NCBI GenBank assembly: GCA_001661515.1
Contig: LUVW01000026.1
Span: 300,767-364,766 of the forward strand
Length of the DNA stretch: 64,000 nt
Direction: 5' to 3'
Source: Capniomyces stellatus
Lineage: Eukaryota > Kickxellomycota > Harpellomycetes > Harpellales > Legeriomycetaceae
Shown: one piece after another, positions 9,701 to 21,732 of the stretch
Position numbering within the stretch: position 1 is the stretch's first letter
Layout: every line of letters starts with the position of its first letter
Program-made: the position numbers and the translations under genes
Notes under the pieces: generated by a model
The model's database searches: none
Told to the model about the DNA's origin: nothing
Seen by the model: only the letters and a program-made list of their open reading frames with translations

Positions 9701-10854
9701 TTGTTAAGTAGGTCCAGGTCAATGCAGTTCACAAACTTTTCAAAGTATTCCTTTGGTGACTGCATCAACAACTTGAGCTGTTTTTCTTGCATCAACTCTA
9801 TATTCTTTACATAGTACTCTTTTCTTTTCAGCCTTCTTTTCTTCTTGTTCTCCCCCAAGCATTTATCCCCACTACCATCTGCGCACTCTACCATTGGCCC
9901 CTCCATAAGCCACAACGTTCTTCTTGACGTCTCTGTTTCTGATCCTATTTGTCCATACTCTAGACTATCCCAGTCCACAGTTTCTCCTTTTTCCTTTTCC
10001 TTCTCCTTTTCTCCTTTTTCTTCAACATTTTCCTTTCCACTTCCACTCCCACTTACATTTTCACCTTTGTTTTTGTTTTTGTTTTTGGCTTTCATTACTT
10101 TATCCTTTTTCATTTTATTCTTCAGCTCCTTAATCCCTACTATAATCTCTGTACTCATTTCGCTCATCCCTTCTGTTGGCTCAGATATAGGCAGCGAGTT
10201 GGACCTTTTTCTTCCTATTACCAACCCATCTTTACTCTTGCTAAACGAACGTAAACTAGAATTTATCCTCGAGGCTGCTTGCAGCCCATTGCTTGATGTC
10301 CCCAGTACCCACCCTAATGCGCTTTCCTCCTTATCCAGTCTTTCACTGCCCTCCTGTTTATTCTCGTTCACCACCACGTCTTCTACTTCCCACCCCACCT
10401 CGTTTATCCTTCCGCCAATCCCCCCAACACCATTTCCCTCCAAACTTCCTTCCAGCTCCTCCTTGATCCTCTTTTCAAATCTAAAACTGCGACTCCCTAC
10501 TCTAAAAACCGACTTATCTCTAATTATCTCTTCCCCTTCAATCTCAGCACCATTCAAGTACGTATTATACTCTCCAACCGACCGTATCTTCACCTGCTCC
10601 TTCACATCTACATACAGCAAACAGTGCTGCCGTGACACTTCCTCAACCGACACCCTTATATGGTTATACTCATCACTACCTATCGAGCATATCTTCATGT
10701 CCAATGGAAACACTGTCTTTGAATCTCTCCCATCCTTCTTTAGTATCACCACTCTCCCATACCTTCCCATATCCCCTACTGTCGGCTTTGACCCTACTGT
10801 CGCTCTTCTAACCTCCGCCTCTCCCTTTTTTATCTCTGCTCCTACCCCTATCAT
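6757..10854 (-). CDS. FHA-domain protein with Ki-67/Repo-Man-type PP1-docking motif
   Basis: An uninterrupted 1365-residue reading frame starting at the ATG at 10854. Residues about 31-130 form an FHA phosphothreonine-binding domain: CSIGSDEYNHIRV, then VSRQHC, then NTYLNG, ending in SRSFRFEKR. The layout matches the N-terminal FHA of Ki-67, although the usual IGR arginine is Ser here. At 490-515 there is a PP1-binding RVRF motif followed by FGPPLSPELF and PPSTPVKRG, the extended RVxF-KiR arrangement known from Ki-67 and CDCA2/Repo-Man. The rest is disordered and basic, with internal repeats: a Leu-Ile-Asp-Asn-Gly series, Ser-Leu/Phe-Asp repeats and a Lys-Thr tract, ending in a basic tail. 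Inference: a mitotic chromosome scaffold that recruits PP1 and reads a phosphothreonine partner. Family features are clear; orthology to Ki-67 is not proven. The purine-rich coding strand produces long antisense open frames that are not genes. Confidence 0.8.
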   Translation of the reverse strand: MIGVGAEIKKGEAEVRRATVGSKPTVGDMGRYGRVVILKKDGRDSKTVFPLDMKICSIGSDEYNHIRVSVEEVSRQHCLLYVDVKEQVKIRSVGEYNTYLNGAEIEGEEIIRDKSVFRVGSRSFRFEKRIKEELEGSLEGNGVGGIGGRINEVGWEVEDVVVNENKQEGSERLDKEESALGWVLGTSSNGLQAASRINSSLRSFSKSKDGLVIGRKRSNSLPISEPTEGMSEMSTEIIVGIKELKNKMKKDKVMKAKNKNKNKGENVSGSGSGKENVEEKGEKEKEKEKGETVDWDSLEYGQIGSETETSRRTLWLMEGPMVECADGSGDKCLGENKKKRRLKRKEYYVKNIELMQEKQLKLLMQSPKEYFEKFVNCIDLDLLNKTSKLAKNKSKKSKNEGWKDGHKAGCDGDEYGAELDDADSKSGASRGGSANKGRSLNITSSNKRRRRSSGRFEPLKTNVGGGNEDEEYEDDGEGEDMDISDSVKKRRVRFGPPLSPELFNKTSPPSTPVKRGGQLMGGHLNSSIKKKDIDINSSNGRGGPDIETPRSILKVKHDLFSPKKPGTVEGKKTSLLLKSLRPRKNGKYVSNLFPSFEPQAATEDNGTHGFEQEMDDNQIYDNENIDEMQSIESIDLLDLTSIHEILTTESNNNDNNTKQNLEYLIDDSLIDNGLIDNGLIDNSLIGDGLIEKEFIGEDLNSEIEAEAKINGDGKNEDVGEVLVGSFESFQSFGDSDNAVPDQDEDNVVEKSFPSEKDVTEAEKEKCIEEGEGLDNGKDGSQGVKTTKRGRRAKHAEVDESLRRSKRIASGEKENKNVEGEGGVGITNGAAKTNKKIKSKGVKRTRVSGNEEAEAGNEESEAGINKTEAGQEKPSEKRLKKEKVSNKPKSGKNLDCKEQKATNEKTKGAIKGKVKKGKKAASKSENGNGNEVMAGIETGTRSEFEGAIESMYEVGTTDDDKKPESSIESVKSTPKKKIRMARKEKEKEEQSEIILRNLLIETKEKEIKPKNNKVKIRSMIKSTPIPKIKKQSRFNVIPESLLRTNKVKPTKIGELEEDQIVEGELANKKAKRTGTVEKKSEELKEAEKSGKKEKGKEMGKEMGKEKEMGRIKGQVGVRSSPRNKSLGFMRSLERAETNYNFAFAEPRTSQSSQSSRSSMSSLESLDSLDSLESLDSFDSFDSFGSLISVGSAGSDNKSLRKGNIGDLIEDEDDIFGSCDQDVVLNSFNSKLTKPVRSRSTNNTTKPKSAPKTKTKTKTKTKTKTKTKTNIRSKSNIKSTVENENNNNKENENENEIKNVSKNENKSKGRGGGKAKAKISAASSVDDNPKNLSLEDSTKVVKPAGSKTSAKSTAVASRRSARLKPSK
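7054..7110. repeat. TTTTGG hexamer microsatellite inside the FHA gene
   Basis: About nine tandem TTTTGG units on the plus strand, coding for alternating Lys-Thr (AAA-ACC) in the C-terminal region of the FHA protein. Telomere-like in sequence but exonic and in frame. Confidence 0.9.
8790..8866. repeat. 15-bp coding tandem repeat in the FHA gene
   Basis: Imperfect 15-bp units centred on GTCAATTAAACCG, which encode repeated Leu-Ile-Asp-Asn-Gly-like pentapeptides in the FHA protein. Confidence 0.8.
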
Positions 10855-11913
10855 TTATGCTATCAATTTCCTATTTCTCCTTATGCTGCTCGCTTTTTTG
10901 TCAATCCTATTTGTCCCCAAATACTCTCGATACCAATTTAATAATCTGTATCACGCGTTGCTCTATCCCTTTCTTAATCTGCTCTATCTCTATCCTAATC
11001 TACTATCTCTATCCTAATCTACTCTGTTTATACCCAATTCTACTCTTCTATACCTAATTCTACTCTATTTCTGCTGTTCTCTGTTTCTAATACACTCTAT
11101 TCCCTTCTTTGCTCATTCCACAGTTTTCTCAAACCCTACACAGTTTATCTACTTGGTTTGCACTTTTTCGCGCTTTACTTTGGTTTTCAATTCCTTTGAG
11201 CAGTAACCTATCTTTACCCTCCAAGTCCCTTTTCTTTTGAGGGCGTGATGGAAGTTTTATATAAAATTAAACAAATACAGGGTGGGGGATAAACAATTCT
11301 TGATATTTATCAGTTGTGGTGTGTTCGTCGTTTTGGACTCTTCACCTGCAATTTGAACTTTTTATTTAAAAAATAAATAAAACGATCAATCTCTATTTTG
11401 ACAACTTTACTTTTTTTCTTTTGTCACTTTTGCTTCTGCTTTTATTTTTGTTTTGTTTTGTCTTTTGAATCTTTTTGTTTTTGTTTTTGTTTACTTTTTG
11501 CTTATTTTTGTATTTCGGTTATTTACTACTTTCATTCATCTGTTTGTTTATTATTGTTTATTTATTAATGTTTACTTTTTCTAATTTGCTCAATCGTTGC
11601 CGATTTATGAATTGCTTTTATCTCGTTCTACTTTTTTTTTTCTTCTTTTTATTGGAGTTCTTTTTTATTATTATTGAAATTTGGCTGGTTGCAGGTATTT
11701 TTTGCTTTGTGCTTTTCAAATCAAATAAATTTGCTCCCTTGCCAAACTTAATCTTAAAATTTCTACTCTTTCCTTCAATTCATCATCCTCACCCTTTTAT
11801 TTCTTTACCAACTCTTGCTCCTGAACCACTTCTTTGCTAGTACGCCCAACTGGATACTCACTAGTTCTTAAACTGCCTACTATATACCCATAAAACCATA
11901 TTCTGCTTTTGGC

Positions 11914-11952
<39 letters not shown>

Positions 11953-14900
11953 CTTGCCCATCTACGTCTTAACCATAAAATTACCATCGTACCATTTCTC
12001 TCTCTCTCTCTTTCCTTCTCTCTCTTTCCTTTACAGCTGTTTTCTATTTCTTTTCATCTTTCATTATTTCAGCCAAACAACCATCTTTATTTCCACTAGC
12101 TAAAAAGTATTTCAATTTGGCTTTCTTACTTTTAACTCGCCACCTCTATTTACTTTATCTTTATCTTGCTTACACTTGTCTTTTCCAGCTATTTCATTTC
12201 ATCCAGCAACCTTGATTTTTATTGAATTCTTTTTTTTTTACTCTTTAATTATTGCTCCAGCTCTAGTTGAATATACCAGCTCATTTTCTCGCTTGTTTTT
12301 CGTTTTAATTTAATTACTTCATCGGTTTATCATAGTTTAACCCAATAGAATAAGTATGGATCTTGCAATAAAATCCCTGCCAAATCAACTTTGTGCTACA
12401 CTATTCTAAACTCTGCACTTTTTTATTTTTTAGTGAACTAAACTTTGCTTTGTGATATTTTTGTATAGTAGTTCCATTCATTGCTCTTACTACCAAGCTG
12501 CCTTTTGCCTACTCTTTTCCCTAACGTTTAATGATGATTCCTAAAGCCTCACCAACAAGCTCATTATTATTATTATTGAAATTCAAACTCTTTTTTTTAT
12601 TACCGATATTGATTCAGCAATTCTTTAATCGCATTTTTCTTTATATCTTGGCTTTTGAGCCATCCGCCACCATCACCACCACCCAAACTCACCCCTACCT
12701 AAGCCCTTCAACCTAACACATACCGCCGTGCTGCACAGCTATTTAGCCTGTCTTCGTACGCTTATAAACATAGTCAACGGTTTTCTCAGCCCTACTTTTT
12801 TTTTCTTTTATAAATGCTGCTAATACATAACGCATACTCGATATCAAGTTTATGTGTGGTTGACTGATACCTTAATTACATACGTCTCGCACAACCAAAT
12901 CAGCACATCTGCATCCCATTTAATCTACAACATTTCTCACTACAGTTCAATTTTCTCTATTAACTTTATCTACTTTTCCGAGTGCAACTATTTTTCGACT
13001 AATTAAATCACAAGACTAAAAACAACATTTTAACATCAGCCTTTTTTGTGTGAACATTGCCTTTCAAAAATACACTTCTCCAAACAAGTACTGCTAGCAC
13101 TTGGAATTAAATATACGTTCTAGTGAATAAAAAAAAAAAACTTGACACAGCTTATCCGTATTATGGATTGCTCCTGGAATATATCGACGATGGCATATTG
13201 TATCCAACCTCTCATCTAATCCCACCCCACTCCACCGCCCAATCTCGTCACTCTTGGTCATATATCACCATTGCAAAGATTTATAATACTAATTCGATTC
13301 TTGGTTATCTTGTCAATAAATCGAATAAAACAAAACCTTTGGGAAACTAACTATAAAGAAACAGAGTACGCTTGCAGTCATAAATCACAGGTCTTGAGTT
13401 GTAAATTGCAAGTCATTCTAAACTCAAAGTCGCAATATATTGCTGTTGTTATACCTTACATCAAACAAGTAAAACCCGAGCTCCTTTTATCTCCAGCATT
13501 AATACATCAGCTTGGTTTAAACAAGAAATCGCCCTATTATCAGTGTGTTGTAGCTGTGTTCTCAATATTGGCAGCCTATTGATCTTGAATATATTGGTGT
13601 GCTAATTATAGGCGGTACTTTATTGACTGTGGTTAATCAAGCAATTTCCAAAACACTTGCTACTAGTTGGAAGCTACTGCAACAAACTGCCCTTGAGATA
13701 CGTAGATCAAAATATCTGGTTTTGGAATATATGCTCTATTTGCTTAATATTACAAAAAGTTTGATCAGCAGCTAATTGTTTTTTTAATATTAAAAACCCG
13801 AATAATACCCAATAGCAATTCAAGACTTTATGAAATTTTTTTTTCTTTCCTAAAGCTAGTTTTTATTAACTCTTTTCTCCCAACTTTATGTCTACAATCC
13901 AGATTTTCTACATGGCTAGATTAATCTCAATAGAATGGAACACTTTTGTCAAATTCACAAAGCAAGAGAAAGTTTAAACTGCATATTAAGCTACAGTCTT
14001 AGATCATATGCTACGCAATTCAATCTAAACACTTGGATTGTTTATATAAATTAACTGCATTTTATTTTAATGGGAATTGTTTTATACGTCATGGTACACT
14101 TTTATTTTATTCTCGTATGGCTGGAAGTTAATGAACAAACCTCTCATTGACCCTAGTCAAAACAAAGTCAGGCACTATACTAATAGCTTACACCAATCAT
14201 TATATATTTTTTTGTCCTTGTTTAGGAATAAACGGAATCACGCCAATATTTCTGTCTATGGTTTATTCACAAAACTAGACCAATGCTACACCATTGTAGC
14301 TATAGATAGCGGCAGTACATTTGGGCAAAAAAAAACTAAAGCAAAAAAATATATATAAAAATAAAAAAATATCTACATCTACTCAAAAAGCGTCATTGTC
14401 ATATACCTTAGTTCTAGAAACAAATCTCAGATTTGACACCAAGCGCAGTTCGAGTTTGAGTTTGTGAGTCTGCCTACATAATGTTTCTAGATAAGGGTTT
14501 AGCCTACATATCTAAGAACACATGAGCTTTGTATAGGGTTTCAAACTCAAATAAAAAAAACCAATGACCTAAATTTCCCACCATTGGCTGTGTCTAGCTG
14601 GGTTCATAAATTATGGTGATCAATAAATATTCCAGTTATTACATGCATAAACTTTTCATAATAGATGAAACCATTTTTATGGCACTGCTTTTTTAAAAAA
14701 GCGTTTCCCAATGTCGATTATTATTTATTTCGCTCCTAGTTTAGGACTTTAAAAGAGTATCCTGGCCTAGTAGCAACTTGTCTGATTAATTGTACAATTC
14801 TTACGCTTGGTTTATACACTTTATAATATTAGAACCATCCTTCACACAGTAGACAGCCTTAGACGCAATAGATACGGGTTTAATGGTATATAGCGTATAC

Positions 14901-17900
14901 AGCTCATTGATTATATGCTTTATGTGTACATATTTAAGAGAATAGATCAAAGTAAAAACATAGAAAAGTAGAATAGAGACGGCTGCGAACACAAAAACAC
15001 AGCTTCAAACTGCTGGTAAATATACATCCTCAAGGTAAGAACAGTCACACCATATTCATTTATGTTTAAATCGAACAGAGAGATGCAAAACAATTACAGC
15101 TCGACTCGACCAACTTTTTCAGAAAGTAGAGTTGTTGTATTAATGGGCATATCAAAGCTGCAGCTATAAAAATAGAGAAGAAAGAGAGAGAGAGAGAGGG
15201 GGGGGGGGNGGGGGGGGAGGGGGGGAGGGGGGGGAGGTTTTCTGTATATACTATTTTACTTGTGGCACAGATTTTTAAAAGAGGGAAAGGGTGGGGTTTG
15301 AGAGCCGGGATTACCCAAAGGCTCTCAATTTTGATTTTTGTCTTTATCAACTCTTGTTTTGTTGAAGTTTGCTTTAAAAAGTAAACAGGGTCTGGAAAGG
15401 CTAACTGCGCGCTTGTTTATACGCAGTTGTGGTCTTGAATGGCTTTCTGCATCCGGATAATACCTGTATAGTAGACTTGATGCTGGTTGTCGTATTACCA
15501 AATAAGACCAAATTGTATTTGTAGAATAATATATCTTTACATTTTGACAATAAGGATGTGTGCCCAGCTTATGTATGTAGAAAGCAGAACAATACGTTGA
15601 GCTTGATTATAACAATACAGATTGCACCATTGACAGGGTTAATCACACTTGATGGGATTATTGACTCGCGCAAAAAGCTGTTTTTTAAGATCTTGCTTTT
15701 AGAATACTGGAGCTTGAAGAATGTGTATATTATACCAGAGATTTGCATCTTTATTTTTACCAGCACATATAACAAAGACTTTGTGGTAAAAAAAAAAAAC
15801 AAAGAAGCTGATTATTTTAGACGAATATATCCGATGTAGCTATAACAATAGTGATTGTTCAAAATATTTGTCGATGTTTGCGGTCCTGGACTGGAGACTT
15901 TGAAAAACAAATGCTGTGATAACAATGTGTTTACATTTATTTATGTAGTATATTATGCAGATCTTTTTGCCATAGCTGTTGTGTATGTACAGCATTATTG
16001 ACTCAAACTTACAAAGTAATAATATTTACCCCAAACCCCAATAAATTGTAGGTATACTAGATTGTGGATGTTGGAGAATAAGATACCCGACACTAGATTT
16101 TACTCAAAAACTCGGTGCAACACAAGATTTAAACAGTAAGCAACATTTATTCGATTTGGTTCATTTCTGTATTCTATTATTTTTAAGGATTTGAAGCTTT
16201 CTTAAATATACGGTGGGTGTTGGTAATAAGCCATGGTGTAATCGTAATGAGGGTTTGGTGGCGATGGTTTGGTGGCGATGGTTTGGTGGTGATGGTTTTG
16301 TGGTGATAGCTTGGTGGTGATGGTTTGTAATTGTCTGTTAAACTTGAGGGTGATGCCATTATGGTGACCTTGTTACAAACAAATTCAGTAATGGGAACAA
16401 TGAAGTTGCGGGCGTGTAATTTAATTGTATATGCAAAAGCTGAAGTTATTGTTTGTTATTTTAAGAACAATACAAAATTAAAAAGCCCAATGGATACTGA
16501 ACAAATAAGAGTATCCACGGCAATTTGGAGATAATTACTTTAACCATCCTTAACAATGGAAAGCAAAATTTCAAGAAAAAGTGGGAAAGAAAAAAACGAA
16601 TCAATATATAGACTAGGAAATTAATTGCAGTTATTTAATAATTCCGCTCTTATTTGCAGCAGTATTTATGACAAAGTGACTGAGCCATATTAATTAGCGC
16701 AAATGTATTAATTTTGTATTTTTAATATGTAAAGGCCAATAGCCAAGTGGCTAAGGACAAGAAAATCAAATGGCAAATGCTTTTGCAGCCAACAGATTTA
16801 AGATTAGGTAGAGAAGGCGTTAAGTCAACAATATTTGTTTTTGTTGGGCTCAGATTTCTCAAAGCATCTTTTCACCACTTTATACTTTAGCGTTGCTTTC
16901 AATAATGGGCAAAGCAATTCGATAAAATAGTAAGGAACTTGGGTATAGTGGATATTGGTCGAGTATAAATAAAATAAAGTTAGGCCAAATAGGATGAAAT
17001 AGACTTAATTGTCAGAATGGCGGCATCTAATTGGAAGCTCAAGTCTAGAAATATTAAAGTGATATTAACTTAATATTTTCTTTAAATTGGGATGTTATTA
17101 ATTTCATTTTACTCATACAAAACTAAGGTTCAGGTTAAGGCTGAACAAATTAAACTTTAAAGCCAAAGTTGCTGGATATTATATTGTCAAACAAAAGCCG
17201 ATATGCCACCTTCAACACCACAAAAAGCAATAAAGAAAGCCAACTGATAATCACAGCGAATACTGTCGATATTGTTTTAATAAGTTGGAATTAAACCCCA
17301 ATCATTAATCGCAACCTTCAACCACGCCCCAATTTGACGGCAGGTGTAACAATATACTGTGCAATATACATTTATTAATACAATGAGATTAAATATACAT
17401 GGCATAGTAAGCAGACCTTGGCCAACACTCCTAGCAATAATATAACCAATATCCTCAAGGAACTAAACATTTTTTCTGGCGTTGGGTTTAAAAAAACACA
17501 TGCATATACATAAACACATAATACAAGCATGCAAATAATCGTAAGAGGCATTGGGATTTACAAATCATTCATAGAGCATACACACAGTGTGATATTGACA
17601 ATTTTTGTGGTTGATGTTAGTGCAGTGTAATAACCAAGAAAAAATATGAAAAGATAATTGATGAAGGAAATACATTAATTAATAATTAATTAATTAACTT
17701 TCTCTAAAGAAAAACAACATTTGGAAGCAATATAGTGCTGCGATAGTAGTTTTCACTGATACATGCAACTCTTCAGCGGATTTCAATAGCTGTAGAGGAT
17801 ATTGAATCTCAGAGCATTGCAGTAAAGAAAAAAAAATTAGTAGCGTTGGCTGTGGCAGCGGGAAAAAGTATATAGTAATACAATTGAGATCCTAAACGCA

Positions 17901-19287
17901 AAAAAAAAAATGAATAAAAGCGTTTGCTGATAATGTTAACACTTTTTGAATAAAAGGCACCCTTTGTTAAAGTCTAAAGTAATTCTAGGATCTCTATTTT
18001 TTTGAAAAAAGAAAAAAAAAAGCCAAAAACAAAAGAATCAGAGCTAAGCTGAATATACATCCGATTGTACATATCTATTATAGGCCAAATAAATCATTGA
18101 AAAGTTCCAAAACAATAGAAACTAGCATTTAAACTCGAACTAAATCCAAGACAAGGAAGAACAATAGACTTAACAGGGAAAGTTGCTCTATTATTGACGA
18201 AATCCCAAAAGTTTTAAAAGGTAAAAAAATATGATTTACACTACTTGAAAAAGTATAATTGATGGCCAGCTTGTTTGGAAGCTGGAATAACAAGTCACAA
18301 ATCATAAAAATACACCATAATTGTATATATACAGGCCAACAACAACAAAGGGGCTAAAACAGCTTACATGTACAATTATTCACATTTCAAATCAAATGAA
18401 TAGTTTTTAGACTGAATCCAAATTGTCAAATCCACACAATCATAATTGTTGATTCGAATAATGTATGTGTATTTTAATAATACAATATCAATAATAAGGT
18501 GGTCGAATATTCTAAAATCTAGACAATGTGGTGGATGCGGGTTATAGCTTTTAGTAACCTTCAACAAACACACATACAAATATATATGTTGTACTTTGAG
18601 TTGATTTATGGTGGTGGATTAGTTTAAATATAAGACTTTTTCCATGCACAAGTTTGGATACAAGTAGGCTGTTTTGTATATAGTTGCTCTAGTATGTATA
18701 TATATGTATATACGAATATAAGGAAACACTTGTACTTTAGACTATAAAACACTATCAATTATCATTTATATCTTTTTCGCCATTTAATATTATTAATTGA
18801 CAGACTGTATAGTCTTGTAATACTAGACAAACGGAAAGCTAAATGATACAAACCTCGATTGATACATCCAGGCTACTTCAATAATAATAATAGCATACAT
18901 AGATAACTAACAGATTTTTTACATCACATCACAACACAACTAGACTACAGATTAAATGCAAAGGTTCGACGAAACACAGCACCAAATAGTATAAAAAGCA
19001 CATTTAAAGGACTCTAAAGATAACAGGCAGAAGCATTAATTTAATAGGCACGCCACGATATAGCAAAAGCACGTACATTCAATCACACTTGTCCAAAACA
19101 AGGAGGTAGAGATATAAGTGTTAGCTAGTTTTAATCAGAGGGAAGTTGAACAAGAACTGAGACAAGCTCAACAACAAAGTCAGAGAAAGAAAGTAAACAA
19201 GAACAACAAAAAAGAAAAGAAAAGGAAGAGAAAGAGTAGAAAAAGCAATAGAAAAGAGCAGCCAGACGCCGATAATTTAAAATAATT
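10855..19287. other. 8.4-kb gene-poor region
   Basis: From 10855 to about 12.8 kb the plus strand is very T/C-rich (poly-T around 11919-11946); this is the purine-rich upstream flank of the FHA gene. From about 13 kb to 19.2 kb composition is balanced and AT-rich. Only short frames occur: 13271-13582 (+, 103 codons) followed in another frame by an open stretch to about 13772, 15558-15839 (+) and 14801-14992 (-, hydrophobic start and possible splice sites). None is recognisable; chance frames of this length are expected at this base composition. A G-tract with an ambiguous base lies at 15197-15237. No tRNA or rRNA was found. Confidence 0.5.
16250..16325. repeat. 15-bp minisatellite
   Basis: Five imperfect tandem copies of a GATGGTTTGGTGGTG-type unit in otherwise unassigned DNA. 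Confidence 0.8.
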
Positions 19288-21125
19288 ATGGTTTCGTATT
19301 TGGTAAGGCCGGCCAGCGATATTGTGTTGAGCCAACACATGGTATCCCAGCTGTTCTGCTTAGTTATGATAATGGTGTCTTTTGTTGCGGGAGCGTTGAC
19401 GCTAAGTAGTGAACAATTTGTGAAGCGGTTGAAATTTTTCGACTTGAGTCAACTAGGCGAAAGTGTGGATAAGCACAAAGAGTTGTTGATGGAGTATTAT
19501 GGAAAATATTTTGATGTTGATGTAAGTACAGGATTAAGTTCAAGTAATAGGTTTATCATGGCTAATGGTGTTTTTTTAAATTGGAGGATAAACCCTGCTG
19601 GGTGTGTAAATGCAAGAGTAAACAAAAGAAGAAGGCTGTAAGAGTTGGTTTAGTAGACAGCATAATAGGAAATATATGAAATGAAAGCGTATGTGTAAAT
19701 ACTTGAAAATAGGCGGTGGATAATGCAGATTTCGGCTATGAGGATATAGAGGTAATTGTAACAAGTATTTATGTGATTTAAACCAAAAAGGCGACGGTTG
19801 GTGTTGGTGGTGAAATATTTTTAAAGCGTGAAAAGGTGGAGGTAGAGTTTATAGTGAGAATTGTATATAAAATTGCTAAACTGGATGATTTTGTAGTCGT
19901 GTAGCGAACTGGAGGGACTGGAGGGCAATTCAAAATCTGGGCTGGGATTCAACTCTGTAAGAATTGATTTAAATAGGTGTAGATGATATTTATTACTAAG
20001 GGAGGCGAAAACTGTTGGAGATTTTTTGTAATTTTTTTATTTTTATTTTAAACAGCGAGTAAAAGTAGTCAACTAAATGAAGAGATTTGAATACTTTGTA
20101 GTGTTTGTTTGGAAAAGAGACGGGTACCAAAGTGGCAGAGAAGCAGAGCAATGGAGACTTGATAGCACTCCGCAAAAGCAGCAAAAAGCAGGCAAAACTT
20201 GCAATACTCGGATCAAACGGGTATCTATTGAAGCTGTACACGACAATGGCAACACGGAATATGGGGAAAAGACAAGGACTGAATGTGAGCCAATCGATTC
20301 TCAAGATGGTATCGATGTGCAGTACAAATGGAAATGGGAATGGAAAGGGAACAACCAACAGCAGCAGACTTGGCAATAGTAGGGTTTATGGGATAGTTAG
20401 AAGGAAAAGGAACATGGATGTGGTTTCTGAAAAGCTAAAAGCGGTGTTAAACAGACTTTACAACAATTTGAGTGTCAGCATTCCCAAAACTTTGGATCTT
20501 TACACCACCAACAATCTGATCGAACTCGACTCAAAGTTCACAAACTTGGTTCTGGCAAAAGGACTTATGGAACACAACAGCTCCCAGCTAATAAAGCTCT
20601 TCTACGACATGAACAAACCCACCTCACAAAGAGGCTCGCCAAACGTCGTCATAGAGCTTGGCTGCCTCGAGAAAAACAAACAGCAAACCAACACAGATGA
20701 ATCCTCAAAACACTGCAGACTAAAAAACAGTCTAGTAAAACCCAGAAAAATCAAAGAGTTCAATTGCGACATGATCGATGACTCCCAAAACATCTCAGAA
20801 AATCCTCTTACATCCCTAAACTCAAACTCAGACATCAGCATCACTGGCCCCAACAGCCCTGGCTGCTGTTACAAGGACAGAAAACTCGTCATAATAAAGT
20901 CAAAGCAAAGAAAACCGATTAACGAAGTACAACAGCAACTCGTGTACAACATGTATCAAAAATGTAAGCAATCATCCATTTATTTATTGTACACTGTACA
21001 CTGTACATCCACACCCAACTACTTTTTCTTTAAACCATTAACACCCTCCCACTCGTCAATCAAACATATTTATTTATTAATCTCTTCCTACCCTGTACTT
21101 TATAGACTACCCGCAACATGCATAG
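19288..21125 (+). CDS. Orphan five-exon protein, function unknown
   Basis: Proposed exons are 19288-19521, 19713-19751, 19897-19956, 20102-20963 and 21106-21125; phases agree throughout and give 404 residues. Donors are GTAAGT, GTAATT, GTAAGA and GTAAGC; all acceptors end in TAG. Exon 1 contains a hydrophobic segment (about residues 20-40), then a helical stretch. The central exon is basic and Gly/Asn/Ser-rich, followed by a helical block (about residues 235-300) and an acidic, Ser/Asn-rich tail. The last exon adds only YPQHA after a split codon. Codon usage moves from G-rich to C-rich like the neighbouring real genes, which supports coding. I do not recognise the family. The first and large fourth exons are the best supported; the two tiny exons are inference. 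Confidence 0.55.
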
Positions 21126-21732
21126 ACATGGCCAAACCGACTCTGCATTGTTAATATGAATAACTACTCCGTATATGTACACCGTTTACACATATGGATT
21201 TATTCGCACCTCCCCCCCTAATGCATAAATCTTACTTTTAACTTTGTTATTTTTATCACGTTTATATAGAATCCCTAGTATTGAAAAAAAAAATGTATTT
21301 ATAAGTCCTTTTGGTTTTAATTTAATTGTCTATACTCAATCACATTATTGCCTTTCTCTATTCCAAAGTCAACCCCATTTCTCATTATTCCATCTCCCTT
21401 GACGCTAAAAATGGCTAGATATCAATCACTATACCACTACGACCGATTACTGCGTGGTGCTGGTTGTGGACGGTGTTTGTGTAATTTACGGGGAATTTAC
21501 CACTTTCACGTCCGTGGTTTCATAATATTGCTGGGGATTTTTCTCTTTCTTTTCAAGTTGAAATTGGAATTGTCTAATTGGGAGTAGCTAAAATACTATT
21601 TGATCTTTTAACATGGGATATTTAGACCAGATTTTCCTTTACTTTTGAAAGCCTTTTTAATGACATAGTCACCTTTTTTTTTTTTTTTATGTTTGATGAA
21701 CTTGTAATTTGCTTTGCTACTTCCATCCAATA

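Noticed and set aside
9845..11017. 390-codon and similar long plus-strand frames (6728-7402, 7487-8515, 9005-9814)
   Set aside because: They are antisense shadows of the purine-rich FHA gene and consist of Leu/Phe/Ser/Pro-rich nonsense.
13271..13772. Possible frameshifted membrane-protein gene
   Set aside because: Two short frames in different phases without recognisable motifs; such lengths are expected by chance at this AT content.
15558..15839. 93-codon hydrophobic frame
   Set aside because: No start context, no domain, and an equally long frame on the opposite strand; treated as chance.
16733..16810. tRNA-Leu/Ser-like D-arm (AGCCAAGTGGCTAAGG)
   Set aside because: No matching T-arm or B-box and no acceptor stem pairing could be found.
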